In this document: positions 12,076-23,160 of the stretch, one piece after another
How the letters are laid out: each line of letters begins with the position of its first letter
Position numbering within the stretch: position 1 is the first letter of the stretch
Assembly: GCA_029168955.1 (NCBI GenBank)
Contig: JAPDOI010000288.1
Location: forward strand, 124,001-188,000
DNA: 64,000 nt
Reading direction: 5' to 3'
Source: Aplectana chamaeleonis
Lineage: Eukaryota > Nematoda > Chromadorea > Rhabditida > Cosmocercidae
Program-made: the position numbers and the translations under genes
The notes under the pieces: generated by a model
Told to the model about the DNA's origin: nothing
Databases searched by the model: none
Seen by the model: only the letters and a program-made list of their open reading frames with translations

Positions 12076-12856
12076 TTGCGGCATCGAAAGGCCCTATTTC
12101 AGCGCACCCTTTCGTCCATCATTGCAGCATTTTTCCGTGTGCAATCACACTGTAGGACGATTTCGGATCTGCGGTTGAGATGGTTGCATCACTGGGTGCT
12201 CTAAGGATCTAGGTGCTCCGATGGGCCTGTGAGTCAAACACTTGAAAACGCTTACAACTACGTCCAGAGAAACTTAGCGCGGCTAAAAAGGTCAAATTCG
12301 AATTTTTCGTAAAAAAACTGAAAATAAAAAGCTGAATTTTTATCTGGAATTGTCACCACTATCTCCAAGTTTATGAGTCGCCCCCAATTACGTAGGTGAC
12401 GGGATCACTTTCTTCTTTTCTGGGATTTGACACTGCCCTGCTTTTGCCTCAGAGAAACAACATTCTAATTTGCTTCCCTGCTTGCTCTGCAACTGGATTG
12501 ACCTCACCGAATTCATTTATGCTCGATAGAAAATGGTTTTATTAGACGGAACAATGGCCGGTTTTCCGTCAGTTAACTGCGGATAGTGAAGAAATTGGGC
12601 TTTAACTAGGGAAGGTCTTGCGAGAATTGCGACGCTCCGTAAGATGTCCTTATGTGAGCTGTGAAGCATAACTAAAGTAACAAACATTTTTGCTGCGTTT
12701 TCCAAAGGGACCATTCGGTATTTCAGAAAACACGAAAAACGACAAAAAGTAGGTGCAGCTTCTCTACAAGTGGCCACCATAGCTGCACTTCTGATTTCCT
12801 GCTAGCGCAACCAGCCGCCCTCCTTTAGAAAAGGCTTCACCTGAAACAATCTGTGA
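12076..12856. other. Unassigned stretch
   Basis: No gene or repeat was recognised. Confidence 0.35.
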
Positions 12857-13009
12857 CCGGATTCATCAAAGCATTTTAAATGGTAAGTTAGCTTTATCGG
12901 CTAAACGCGATCGTTATCAGTGAGTCAGCAAGCCCGTGAGTAGCTGATAATGGTTGCGGTTAGCCGATAACGCTAACTTACCATAGGAAATGCTTTGATG
13001 AATCCGGCC
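12857..13009. repeat. Short palindromic repeat
   Basis: GACCGGATTCATCAAAGCAT is matched by ATGCTTTGATGAATCCGG at the other end. Inside, TAAGTTAGC and the GTTATCGGCTAA segment also pair. Confidence 0.6.
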
Positions 13010-13054
13010 TCTGAAAACAATTTTTTGAGTTTTTTTTGCCATAATGGAGTTATG

Positions 13055-13135
13055 GTCCCTCAAAAATTGAGCGGCGGAAGCATGGTGGACAAGGGGAGGA
13101 AAGGGGCTCTTGATCGGAAACCATCGCTCATACTG
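13055..13135 (+). mobile_element. Internal fragment of a G2 MITE
   Basis: GGTCCCTCAAAAATTGAGC and GGAAACCATCGCTCAT match the interior of the 13364-13855 element. No ends are present. Confidence 0.55.
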
Positions 13136-13363
13136 CCACTATTGAGCTCGAAACATCGTAAAAGGGGCGTGCCAAAGTGGCTTCATGATGTTGGCGCCCC
13201 AAGGTGACTTCCTCCTATATTCCGCTTATTCAGATGAATTGAGAGCCCTCACTTTTTAGGTGCTGTATAAGGTGGGTCCACTTCACAAATATGTGGAAAC
13301 CTCAGATTTCATCTCTGCGCTTGGACTGTTCCGTAAAAGGCAGTGTTCACGATAAAAAAATAC

Positions 13364-13855
13364 TTAAAGGCAGTGTTCACAATAAGAATCGTTTTTTTGC
13401 TTTTTCGCCTATCTTGAAGACGGTACCATGCTGATTCCAATGATGTTTTTGGAATTGTACAAGACCTTCTAGGAACGGAGTTTTGGTCCCTCAAAAATTG
13501 AGCTAAGGAAGCATGGTGGACGAGTTGTCCGAGGCTTGTAACTTCCGTCTTTTGCAGCCGATGTATGCGAGCTGACCTGAGTAAAGAGAGAAGTTGAGAA
13601 TGAAAGGAAGAACGGGGCTATTGATCGGAAACCATCGCTCATCTCACAATCTCGAGCATTTATTTGTTCACGTCGGTTGGCGTGGAAAGTGCATCTGGGT
13701 GTGACGAGCTGACGGGTGTCTAACTTTGGGGCCGTAGGGGACCGTGCCGAGCTCATTTTTCTTAGTTTTTCCAGCGTTAGGGTTGCGGTAGGCCCCGCAG
13801 CTGCCGATCTCCACCAAAAAATCAGACATGGTTTTTATCATGGACATTCCTTTAA
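13364..13855 (+). mobile_element. TTAA-flanked MITE, subfamily G2, with a doubled left end
   Basis: TTAA AGGCAGTGTTCACAAT starts the element and ATGGACATTCCT TTAA ends it. An extra copy of the left terminus (TAAA then AGGCAGTGTTCACGAT) lies 30 bases upstream at 13334. Confidence 0.8.
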
Positions 13856-14557
13856 GAAAACTGCAAGAATCTGTTTTGTTCGAAAACAGCGGAAGAACTG
13901 CGAAGGTTGCGTGGCGAGAAACGCGCTAAAAATAAAGTTAGGCACAAAGATGCCAATCCGTGCACAGGTGCACAGCTCCGCCCATAGAGAGTGGAATTTC
14001 ATGCTTGGTCAAAAACTGCGACGTGCACAGCAACTGATGAAGTAGCTTTAGAGCATACAGAAACAATTTTTTCTCTGAAAACAAACACGAAAGTGTAAAT
14101 GTTTAACAGTTTTTCTGCCTTCGAGTTTTCATGATGGATAGATTTATTGTTTCGGCCTGAGCGCTTCGACGAGGATCGTCGTCTTCAGAGGCCTGGAAGT
14201 TTTTGAATCGATAAGTACGATCTAGCCTATGAGCTTGATATATCAGATGGAAATCAACCAGGATTAACCCCTTCGGGACGTTATCATCCTTGTTTTCTAT
14301 AATAGGAAAACAAATGTCAGTGATCCAGCATAATGGCTGCGCCAGTGCGTGGAAACATAAAAACACCAAAAAAAAATCCGAAACATAAAGCAGAATGTGA
14401 AAAAGAGGGATACCTGATAAACATATAATTAGAAGCAAACTCCATAGCGCAGGAATTGCATGCCAAGGTTCGAACCCATGCCATCGCTCCTCCGCCGTTA
14501 TTTGGTAATCCACTTCGCTATTCACTCGGCCATCGCTAGTCACATCTTAGCACTGCT
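13856..14557. other. Unassigned stretch with a tRNA-like relic
   Basis: A minus-strand open frame of 146 codons (14103-14543) covers the tRNA-like part and has no recognisable domain. I do not call it a gene. Confidence 0.35.
14460..14540 (-). pseudogene. tRNA-like relic
   Basis: On the minus strand GATGGCCGAGTGA resembles the A box of a Leu/Ser-type tRNA and GGTTCGAACC is a perfect B box about 50 bases later. The ends do not pair well. Confidence 0.35.
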
Positions 14558-15039
14558 TTAAAGGCAGTGTTCACGATAATCTTAAAATTCAAGATTATTC
14601 TCTATATTGGTAAAGTGGCCCCGGGTAGAACTAAAATGACGTGGAAATTGAGAAAAAAACGCACCAGAAAGGCACAAAATCCTTTACTCTCACTCCGCTT
14701 CTTTACTCTCAGTGGAACTGTTTGTTGTAACAATAAAATCGTTTGTGGACCTGTCTTTTGCAATTCTCTATTTTGTGTTGCTCCATTTCTTCCTTCGGAC
14801 CCTAACTAATACTGTTTTGCCTGAAATATTCTTCTATTTACGATTGGCCCAATCACCGGTGACAACCATCATGAACATGTTCATCCAACTGGTTCATGTT
14901 ATATTATAATGTAACAGAAAAACGACGTTTTAATGGACTAATTGCCGTTTCTTCGTAATTTTGGTAACACTTGGAGGCCAACGCATCGTTTTATGTGAAA
15001 AAAGTCGGGGACCAAAACCATCGTGAACACTGCCTTTAA
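14558..15039 (+). mobile_element. TTAA-flanked MITE, subfamily G1
   Basis: TTAA AGGCAGTGTTCACGAT at the left and ATCGTGAACACTGCCT TTAA at the right. The interior is collinear with 4747-5227 and 35814-36304. Confidence 0.88.
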
Positions 15040-15265
15040 TCGAATGACGAGAGGAGTGGAAATCTTGAAAACGGCTCAGATCTTACGAATGAGCCACAAG
15101 TTAGTCGACAAATTTTGTGAAAATTAATTTCATCGTAACTAAGAGTTTTGAACAGGTAAATATATTCACTTTACTCCTGATTTGGTTAGAACAACTCTAA
15201 AGTGGACGTCTGTGCTAATAGCGAAGATTCATTGCCTCGAAGTCTCCGTTATTTCGTCCCACACC

Positions 15266-15341
15266 GCAGTGAAGGGATGGAGCAGTACGTGAGGAGCGGA
15301 GGTTATAGGCATACGGACAGGGGTACGATTCCCGTCACTGC
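15266..15341 (+). pseudogene. tRNA-like sequence of 76 bases
   Basis: The first seven bases GCAGTGA pair perfectly with TCACTGC at the end. An A-box-like GGGATGGAGCAGTACG and a B-box-like GGGTACGATTCCC are correctly spaced. The anticodon stem and T stem carry mismatches, so this is more likely a decayed tRNA or tRNA-derived repeat than a working gene. Confidence 0.45.
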
Positions 15342-15505
15342 CGATATGCTCGCAAACCTTAGCAAAAATGGATTGAACAATGTTTTTCTATGACTGGGTT
15401 TTCAAAAAGATTGATTCGCTTAATTTTTGCAGCGTTCTTCACAAATGATCAGAACATTCAAAAATTGTTACTTTTCAAAGTTTTTTCTCTTATAGCAAAC
15501 CATAC

Positions 15506-15950
15506 TTAGAGGCAGTGTCCACGATAAAAATCGTTTTCGAGTTTCCACCAAAAGCGAAGGTTTAGAGTCTGACCGTTTCATCAGTGAATAAAGAATCATT
15601 AAAAACGCTGCGAAACATACAAAATCAGCTCTTCTTCTTGAAAGCCACATTTCATCGGGGGATGAGTTGCGCGGGCATGGGCTTTAAGTAGATAGTGTGC
15701 GCAAATGCGCCCCAATGCTAAAACTCAGCCGCGCTCGCGCTCCAATGCTAATGTAGAAGCGGACCAAACTGTTCCTCGGAAAACTCGACCGCGAGCAGAA
15801 GGGCTAGCGCGAGCGGACTTCGAAGCCGTATGAAGCTCTTTCGAGCTCGTTTTCGTTCGTTCTTTCGACCCCAGTGCTCTAATGAGACTCTGAGCTTACG
15901 ATTTCCGGCCAAAAACCGAGGACGACATTTATCTTGAACACTGCCTTTAA
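15506..15950 (+). mobile_element. TTAA-flanked MITE, subfamily G7
   Basis: TTAG AGGCAGTGTCCACGAT at the left; ATCTTGAACACTGCCT TTAA at the right. Confidence 0.78.
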
Positions 15951-15959
15951 GGTTCTTCT

Positions 15960-16254
15960 ACATCAGTATTTTATTTCTAGAGCCCTTAATTGACATATGT
16001 ATTTTTTGACGTTATGAAACAAGTTTACCGCATGTTTTGTGCTCCTCGGCTCGTCAGCTTTCTGTAGTACTCGTGGCAAAAAAGCTGGATACGTTGACCA
16101 CCATCCCGAAGTCCGGCGGATTTCCTTCCCGAGCTCGAGACTGTCGACTGCTGTCAAAAGGATTGCCAGGAACCAGCCTGCATCAACTGTGCAGTGTATG
16201 AATCTCATATCTGTCTCGTACATTTCTTTGAAATGTGCCATCAACGCTGAATAG
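15960..16254 (-). CDS. Candidate minus-strand exon, unknown product
   Basis: An open frame on the minus strand follows a CTATTCAG acceptor-like site (16255-16262 region) and runs about 95 codons to TGA just beside the 15506-15950 MITE. It reads LMAHFKEMYETDMRFIHCTV, later WSTYPAFLPRVLQKADEP. Composition looks protein-like, but I recognise no family. The opposite strand is also partly open. A pseudogene or chance frame is possible. Confidence 0.25.
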
Positions 16255-16569
16255 AAGATTTATAATCTTGAAATTCGCATATTGTTGCCACATGAAAGTT
16301 ATCAGCGCGGCTATCTCGAGCAGTTTTCTTTGAATCGGGGTGTGGAGCGAGAAGAAGGAGTTTTTCCGGACCGGCTTTCAAACGAGATTGCCCTGGTTCA
16401 ATCTGAGAAAAAAATTTTGGAGTTTTTTCATGGGGACGAAAATTTTTTTCCCCATGCAATTTTGGTGTTCGGAAATTTTTTTCGTATTGTGGGCTTAAAA
16501 TGTTTTCAGTGTCTTCATTAACAAAAAAATAGCCCTACAAGGTGTTTCGACTTTTTTAGAAGATTTTTG

Positions 16570-16735
16570 AGTGTTTGAAAATGCCATATTTAAGCAAGCA
16601 TTCTCAACAACAGCGCCCGCCAAGCCCTGCCAGTTCTTGTCATGGAGACCGCTGCGCTCGGATTCTGTAAGCTTGAGTACCACTTCTGTTCTTGTTACTG
16701 TTGCTCTACTGTTCAAATCACGAAGCACTCGTTCG
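16570..16735 (-). CDS. Candidate minus-strand exon, unknown product
   Basis: A minus-strand frame reads VLRDLNSRATVTRTEVVLKL and then ESERSGLHDKNWQGLAGAVV. It lies upstream of the 15960-16254 candidate on the same strand and could belong with it. No clear donor was found at its end, and no family was recognised. Confidence 0.2.
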
Positions 16736-16807
16736 ATACACGAGAATTACAAAAAAACTGTGAATTACAACGTAGTAGCTTTAACCAGTAATAACTTGTT
16801 AACTTGA

Positions 16808-17125
16808 GGTCCGTAGCAAAATCCAAGGACAGATTCGGAAAGAGCGTATCCGATTTGACCTAAAATCATTCACAGTCTCTCAAAAGCCCATACATGGCTA
16901 GCGAGGTTCCCTGGTAAGCTATTCTTGTGACTAAATCTTCATTTTGTTAATAGAAGAAGGAACGCGTGATGGGTATATCGATCTTTGACCGCTAGTCAAT
17001 CCTTCAAGCATGTATCCTATATCCCCAGTTATCCTCTGCGGTACATAGGATCAAAAATTTCTCTTCAAAAATGAATGGGTGAGAGTCTTCGTTTGGAACG
17101 GAGGTGTCAATTATTCCTCAGATAA
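16808..17125. other. Unassigned stretch
   Basis: No gene or repeat was recognised. Confidence 0.3.
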
Positions 17126-17518
17126 CTACCTTCCCCATTGGTACTTTTCCGTCAGCTGTCCGGCGTCTCACCTCACGTCAAATTCCACACCGCGGCAAAA
17201 ACAACGCAAGCCGTAACTTTTTCCATAATTGAAGTACCCGTTGAAATTCACGAGGCAACAGCTTCGTCTTCTCTCGTCAACTTCTTCTTTTCAGTTTTCA
17301 CTGGTAGGTGTGGCCAGGCTGATAATCCTGGCCACGCCTTCAAATGCCGTCGGCCTTTTGCAGAGACTGCCCGACTGGCTCATCCGTCTTCATCACTCCA
17401 AAAGAAACTTTCGATGACCCCTTTGAGGTTTTTCTTCCGGAGCTCTGACTCAGGTGATTTTATTGTTCTGATGGATCTCCGCGATCAATCACCACTAGCT
17501 CGCGGGCATGAGGCTTGA
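17126..17518 (+). CDS. Weak open frame, possible terminal exon
   Basis: A frame open for about 130 codons ends in TGA at 17516-17518; an AATAAA follows at 17634-17639. It has no ATG near its left end, so it would have to be a terminal exon. No domain was recognised, and it contains a short hairpin (TGGCCAGG...CCTGGCCA). Confidence 0.15.
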   Translation, partial: LPSPLVLFRQLSGVSPHVKFHTAAKTTQAVTFSIIEVPVEIHEATASSSLVNFFFSVFTGRCGQADNPGHAFKCRRPFAETARLAHPSSSLQKKLSMTPLRFFFRSSDSGDFIVLMDLRDQSPLARGHEA

Positions 17519-17964
17519 GACCAAAACACGATGAGCCATGCCAATGTGACTCCTGATCTCCTCCACCTCCAACTTACACTTTTCTATACTTGTTTCTATG
17601 TACAGTTTCTATGTATAGTCTTTCTTTCGTTCTAATAAACCATATTTATTCAAATACAGTAGCATATATTCCTGTCGTGTGCCAAATGTCAAATTCTTGA
17701 GAAAGATGTGCATTTTCCTAACATTAAAATGTTTAAAAAATACTAAAATTTAAAAATAGAAGTTAGCAGAAGGGTTTTCAATGACTTTCTTTATAGGCAG
17801 AGACTTGAATACCATTCAGGGTAGGGTGTGTCGTAAACGACTATTATTACTACACAATGTGCACACACCGACGGCGCTTCGCGGGGTACTCGTAGACGTG
17901 CACTACTCCAGATAGATTGATGGATACATAGATCGAAAATACAGTTCGGCAAGCGGGATGTACT

Positions 17965-18250
17965 CGGATAATAACACCGGCTGAGCCGGCGGAGAAGTAG
18001 GGTCGCCGGCTGAGCGGGCAGGCTTATTTTGGGGGCGGAGCGTCTTACCGGCTGAGCGGGCGGGCATGCGTTTTACCGGCTGAGGGGCATGACTTTACCG
18101 GGTCAGCGGGCGGACATAAGTCCACGGCGGAGCATGTCACCGGCTGATCGGTCAGACAACGCATTACCGGCTGAGGGGCATGGCTTTACGGGCTGAGCGG
18201 GCAGACATTAATCAATGGCGGAGCATATCACCGACTGATCGGGCAGACAC
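17965..18250 (+). repeat. GC-rich tandem repeat with the CCGGCTGAGCGGGC unit
   Basis: At least eight imperfect copies of ACCGGCTGAGCGGGC are separated by spacers of 15-40 bases that are themselves similar (GGCATGACTTTACC, GGCGGAGCAT). Confidence 0.7.
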
Positions 18251-18540
18251 TAAAGCGAACCAGGCTCATGTACGGCCCGGGCGAAATGGGCTTCGAGCTG
18301 ATTCGGGTGTTGGCATTCGAACGGGTGGTCATCCACACGATTTGGATCATTGACCCCTCACCCCTTACGGTTCGTTGTGACTGTGGGGACGTGACAGCGG
18401 GTCAGTTCATGATTTTTGAAGAAGGTAAGGCTTGCCGCTTCAGAAATGAAACGCAAGCCTCGAACTTGCTGGGGAATAGGGAAAGCCTACTAGGGGCTTT
18501 ATCTACTCTTGCAGATCGATATCATTCACGTGGTAAGCAA
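18251..18540 (+). other. Unique segment between two blocks of the CCGGCTGAG repeat
   Basis: It lies in a plus-strand frame of 106 codons (18268-18588) that continues into the repeat. No domain was recognised; a real gene is unlikely. Confidence 0.3.
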
Positions 18541-18770
18541 CTAATACTGGCAGAGCGGACCTCCATTTACCGGCTGAGGGGGCAGTGAATACGGGCTGAG
18601 GGGCAGCCATTTACCGGCTGAGGGGGCAGTGAACGCGGTGTAAGGGGGCACCACTTGCCGGCTGAGCGCTCCACCATTTACCGGCTGAGGTGGCAGTGAA
18701 TACCGGGGCTCGCCCGGGTACAATGTTTAGTCAGCCGGCATTGCCTGCCCCCTCAGCCGGCGTTACTGCC
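18541..18770. repeat. Second block of the CCGGCTGAG repeat
   Basis: Five copies of TTTACCGGCTGAGGGGGCAG-like units, with inverted copies (CCCCCTCAGCCGGC) at the right edge near 18748. Confidence 0.65.
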
Positions 18771-18854
18771 TGAGTAGTTCCTGGGAGGTCACAACTTTGG
18801 TACATCGCCTTCATTCCGGGAGTAGTTCCCGGACTTTATTCTCCACCCCACATC

Positions 18855-18990
18855 AGAGATGAGCGGAATAAAATTTTGTATTCCGGAAATCGGAACGAAT
18901 TTAAAATTTCTGGAATCGAAACAAGTTAAAAATTTCGGAAATCGGGATTCGAGACAAGTTTCAAAATTACGGGAATCGGAAAGCGGGATT
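18855..18990 (+). mobile_element. Fragment of a hAT-like MITE
   Basis: Begins CAGAGATGAGCGGAATAAAA, like the left end of the 61122-61272 element, and continues with GGAATCGG-rich sequence. No right end or target duplication was seen. Confidence 0.5.
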
Positions 18991-19440
18991 TCGATGCCAA
19001 AAAGCTTCAGTCATACATCCACACCACAATGCTTTCGTTTAGGCCTATGGTATACTTTGTCGCTGTAATGAGCGACACGCATGCAATCTAACACAAATCG
19101 TGGCGGGACCCGCATCGGAGCAACGGCAACGGTCGTCGTAGGAACAGATGTCGCGTGTGGGTCGCAGCGACGTGTCGCGGAGGGCTGACATACTGCAACT
19201 GTGCCATAGCCCGTTCCTACCACTGTCGGTGTCGCTGTGCAGTGCACTGCGACAGCGACCGATTTAAAGGACGGGAGGCGGTCGCTGTCGCTGTGCAGAG
19301 CGACGCGACCGCGTGTCGCAAAAGTGCACCATACCCCTTATGATCGCAGGTCGAAACACAAATCTCCACGAATAGGCTGGGTGCATGAACAAATTATAGT
19401 GCGCATTTACCATGGGTTGACGTTGTGTGAAGTTATTTTA
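18991..19440. other. Unassigned stretch rich in CGACGCGAC-type words
   Basis: Repeated GCGACAGCGACC, GTGTCGCG and GTCGCTGTCGCTGTGCAG words suggest decayed repeats. No ends were defined. Confidence 0.35.
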
Positions 19441-19970
19441 TTAAAGGCAGTGGTCACGATGAAAAACGTTATCGAAAAAACTACAAAAATCAGATTAGAT
19501 CGAAAACAAAAAAACTATGAAGGTAGCGCGGTGAAAAACGGGCTAGAATTAGAGTTTCTAAGGCCCAAAGGTGCCAGTTTGTGCACACGTGCTCAAAAAG
19601 ATCGCAGTCTCATGCCGAGCAGTCAAAAATCATCGACATTTAGAGGACTAAATAAATGCAAATTTACCTAATAAAAACAGTTGAACAATGAAAGCATGCA
19701 CTTCAGTCAATGTTTTTGACTGGATGAGTTCATAAATATATTGAAATTCAATTTCAAGCCAGCTGATGTTCTTGATACTAGAGATCCTCGATGTCGATGA
19801 TGTGGAGTGGGCTCGTCCACCATCAAAAGACAAGGAAGTTCAGGGTTGAAATTGGGCCCGAAACAGCGGTTTTTTCGCAATTTTCTTATAGGTGCTACTA
19901 CTCTAAACCCAGAAGAGGGTTTAGAGAGGAAAAGAAGACAAGCACATTTGATCGCGACCACTGCCTTTAA
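19441..19970 (+). mobile_element. TTAA-flanked MITE, subfamily G3
   Basis: TTAA AGGCAGTGGTCACGAT at the left; ATCGCGACCACTGCCT TTAA at the right. Collinear with 44422-44977 and reversed in 47475-48037. Confidence 0.88.
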
Positions 19971-22643
19971 TTGAAAATAGTGTTTTTTCCTACAAATCGC
20001 TAAGGCGTATGTATTTGCACTTACTAGGCAATTTTTTGGTTAAAAATAATTTATATGACATTTTGAAAGTAAAAACCTTTTAATTTGGTTGCATTTTTTT
20101 TGAGTTTTTCTCTTGAAGCTTAAAAGATTTTCTAGCAATGCAGAACTTTTTTGGAATCCCGTTACAATTTTTATGTCCTAGTGATTACGTCCTATTGAGG
20201 TCTAGCTCATATTCCATGACGTCGGGCATACTCCCATTAAGGTCTTGTTCACTTCTCACGAGGACCGACTCACATTCCATGGCGCCCTGAACGCGGAAAC
20301 CCTGCACCCATTCTACTACCGGTCACCAGTCAACAGTCAACGGTCCCCTTAGCTCTTTCTTATTATGTATGGTTTCGATGAGAATGATAGATAAATAGAG
20401 AAAATTTTGATACCGAAATTAGTGAAAATCTGCTAGCAGAAATCAATTCTGAGGAATGGTAACAACCGACCAGATTCCTCTTATCGGTGGTTCGCCTGGA
20501 AATTACAGTTTTCCATGAAAGTGAGGATTCCCAAGGCAGAATACCTCTGATCAGTTTTCTGCGCTCACAACCTCTCCAAGAACGTGGTATGTATTTGGCC
20601 TGTGGTTGCAATATGACTAAACATAATAACTTTGTGGTGTGTTTCGCGAATCATTTAAGGCTTATTAGTTATCTTACATTTAACGAAAGCTGGTATTATA
20701 ACGTGCGAAAACCACACTGTATCCGGTAATAGGATGGTGAAGGGTGCAGCCCGTTTGTTTCTGACCATGGATCGGGGACTTGGGATTATTTCCTGACGTT
20801 GGTATGAAACGTTTCCCGATTTCTGTCAAGGGGTTGAAATACCTGAGTGAGCGAATTTTAGAAGCGAGAGCTGAATTTATCTTTGAACTTCACAACTAGA
20901 AAACTCAGCCGCCAAAGTCATTGAAAACCACATATCATGGCGCTCACGCCAAATGTGAAAAAAACTTCCGAAACGATTATCATAACATGGCTGGAAGGGA
21001 GCGTTCCGTTATTCCGACGTTTCCGTTCTGTTTTCGTTTCCTTTTTCTACTCGTGAAGCATAGGAAACCAGTGATATTTATTCAGAATTTGTGTAGAAAT
21101 TTCGGTCAGTAAGTCTTCAACATGACCTTTTCTAATTTCCCTCTTTATGTCTAAATATTACTTCCGTCTTTGTTTTTCTAAAGGAACATCTGTATCTCTT
21201 GTAGTGCAAAGTAGAAGATGTATGCATTTTCCGCTAACTCATGGCAGTGACAAAGCTGTAGTCCTCAGAAAAAGTGCATTTTCCAAAATTATGTCTTCCC
21301 CGCGAGGCTTTGCTAGTCGGTCAACAGATTTATCCAGTCTAGTGCACACTGTCTGCCGTCTGTCATATGCAATCCGTCTTTTGACATCCCTCTGCGGACT
21401 AGACTCCACAAAAAATCGTGCCCTGAAATAACCTCCTTTACGGGAGACTCATCAAATTGTCTCCCGTTGTCAGCTGATCAGCGATGAGAGCTGGGCGAAG
21501 TTCAGCTGCTCTTTGCTCATCTGCTCCGCGTCTTCCCACGAGCCGCTAAGCCGATTCCTCTTGCTTCATCAATGTCCATTATTTTGTCAGATCATGTTCA
21601 AAGGTTTGAAACATGTTTTTAAATCATGTGGATTTATTTATGTGGGAAACCATTCAAAAAAGAACATCAAATTCAATCCGAACATGCCCACTTTTCACTA
21701 AATGATCTCCACTCCTTCATCTTCTTTCGTTGACATCTAGCGTCTCTCCTGTCTCGGATGCTGTCAACACTCTCCTGGGTGGTCATGCTCATTGCCTTCT
21801 ACTCTCGAAAAGCATCTGCGTGTTTCGTAGAGAGCTTTTTGTGGTTGTTTGTCGGCTCGAGTGAGCTGTTTCTCAGTTATTTTCGGAAGTCGAGGAATGC
21901 ATGCGATCTTGTAAATGACCGCGAATCCAATGTTGTTTCGCCAAATGACAGCCGTGCCCGCAAGAATTTGGTAAACACTCGGCGCTCTCTCAGATTTTCT
22001 CATAATCTTGAAACCTCATCGCGAAAATAATTCGACGTACTGACCGCTTCGAAGTCCACATATGTCAACACACCTCTAAAGACGCTCCTATTAGGGACTT
22101 CTGCATTGTGTTCTATCTGGTGCTTCAAACCTTACACATTTCCCAGTTTAGCAGCATTCGGGGGGTCTACCTCATCCATTTGAACTAACCATACAGCTGT
22201 TCCTTTGATACACTGGGATCAGAGATCTCACAGGAACCCATTTTTAACTGGTCACACATGTATGAGGGAAATTATGAGTCATTTTTCAGTAGAGAGGGGG
22301 TGGGGGTTGAAACGTCTTTCAAATGATTAGTATCCAGCCAGAATCAGCAGCGCAAATGTTAGTGTTGCTACACAACTGCCGTAGATTTCCAAACTTGATC
22401 CCTTTATTGTTGGAACTTCTGTTATGTCGAACATGGAAACCAACCAGAAAGAACAACTTTTATCACAGTTCGTAAATCATAGCATTCAATGGAAAAAGGA
22501 GAGAGATGCGTGAGAATACTGGGTAAGCAAAGACATAAAATGAGTCTCGAAGAAATGGGCGAAGCAGAAACTCAGGTGGTCGGATTGTTGTATGGTTGGT
22601 ATCTTTTCTCTAGGAAGCCGCGTTGCAATTATTATCACGTATA
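19971..22643. other. Long stretch without a recognised gene
   Basis: Short open frames are present on both strands (for example 21147-21431 and 21758-22030), but none has a start, splice context or domain I can support. No repeat ends were recognised. Confidence 0.35.
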
Positions 22644-22647
22644 TATA

Positions 22648-22926
22648 CTGTGCTTCTCTGGGTCAAATTCCGGTCCGCAATTGCGTCTCGACACGCCTTG
22701 CGGCCGCACGCGCTCGAGTCAGTCGGGTTTCCAGCGCCAGAGCCGACTCGATGTGACTTTTTTATACAACTTTCTTCAATTTTTCTTAGTGTCCAGTTTC
22801 TAAAACCCACCTAGGGTCAGCAGATTGGCGGCTGCAGCGCTGGAAGCTCCTCCGACTCGGGAGCGTGCGGCCGCAAAGCTTGTCAAGACGCAACTGCGGA
22901 CCGGAATTTGGCCCAGATAAGCACAG
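22648..22926. mobile_element. TA-flanked palindromic MITE, copy 2
   Basis: Ends CTGTGCTTCTCTGGG and its inverse, TA outside both. It matches the 5-283 element. Its right TA (22927-22928) is also the left TA of the next element. Confidence 0.75.
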
Positions 22927-22928
22927 TA

Positions 22929-23158
22929 GTTGACAGCAATGTTAAAAGGACATGGTGCGGTTGCGGACTCGCACTAAAACTACGGTAGAATCCGGCAATT
23001 TGCCAGATTTCGTCATCGATCGGCGCCAACCGTCGTCTCTCTGCTCACGAGAATATCAGCTGTAGCGCCGATCGATGACGAAATCTGGCAAAATGTCAGA
23101 CTCTACCGTAGGGCGAGTCCGCAACCGCACCATGTCCTTTTAACATTGCGGTCAACTG
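22929..23158. mobile_element. Short Tc1/mariner-type MITE
   Basis: The left end GTTGACAGCAATGTTAAAAG and the right end with GCGGTCAACTG are inverted, flanked by TA on both sides. GGTGCGGTTGCGG and TTTCGTCATCGATCG are shared with 11301-11823. The left terminus has lost its CA. Confidence 0.75.
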
Positions 23159-23160
23159 TA

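Noticed and set aside
14103..14543. Minus-strand frame of 146 codons
   Set aside because: It includes a tRNA-like segment and has no domain, start context or splice support.
14712..14909. Hydrophobic frame shared with 35973-36176
   Set aside because: Both lie inside G1 MITEs and match because the MITEs match.
18541..18780. Regularly spaced repeats that might suggest a CRISPR array
   Set aside because: Units and spacers are irregular, spacers resemble each other, and the window is eukaryotic.
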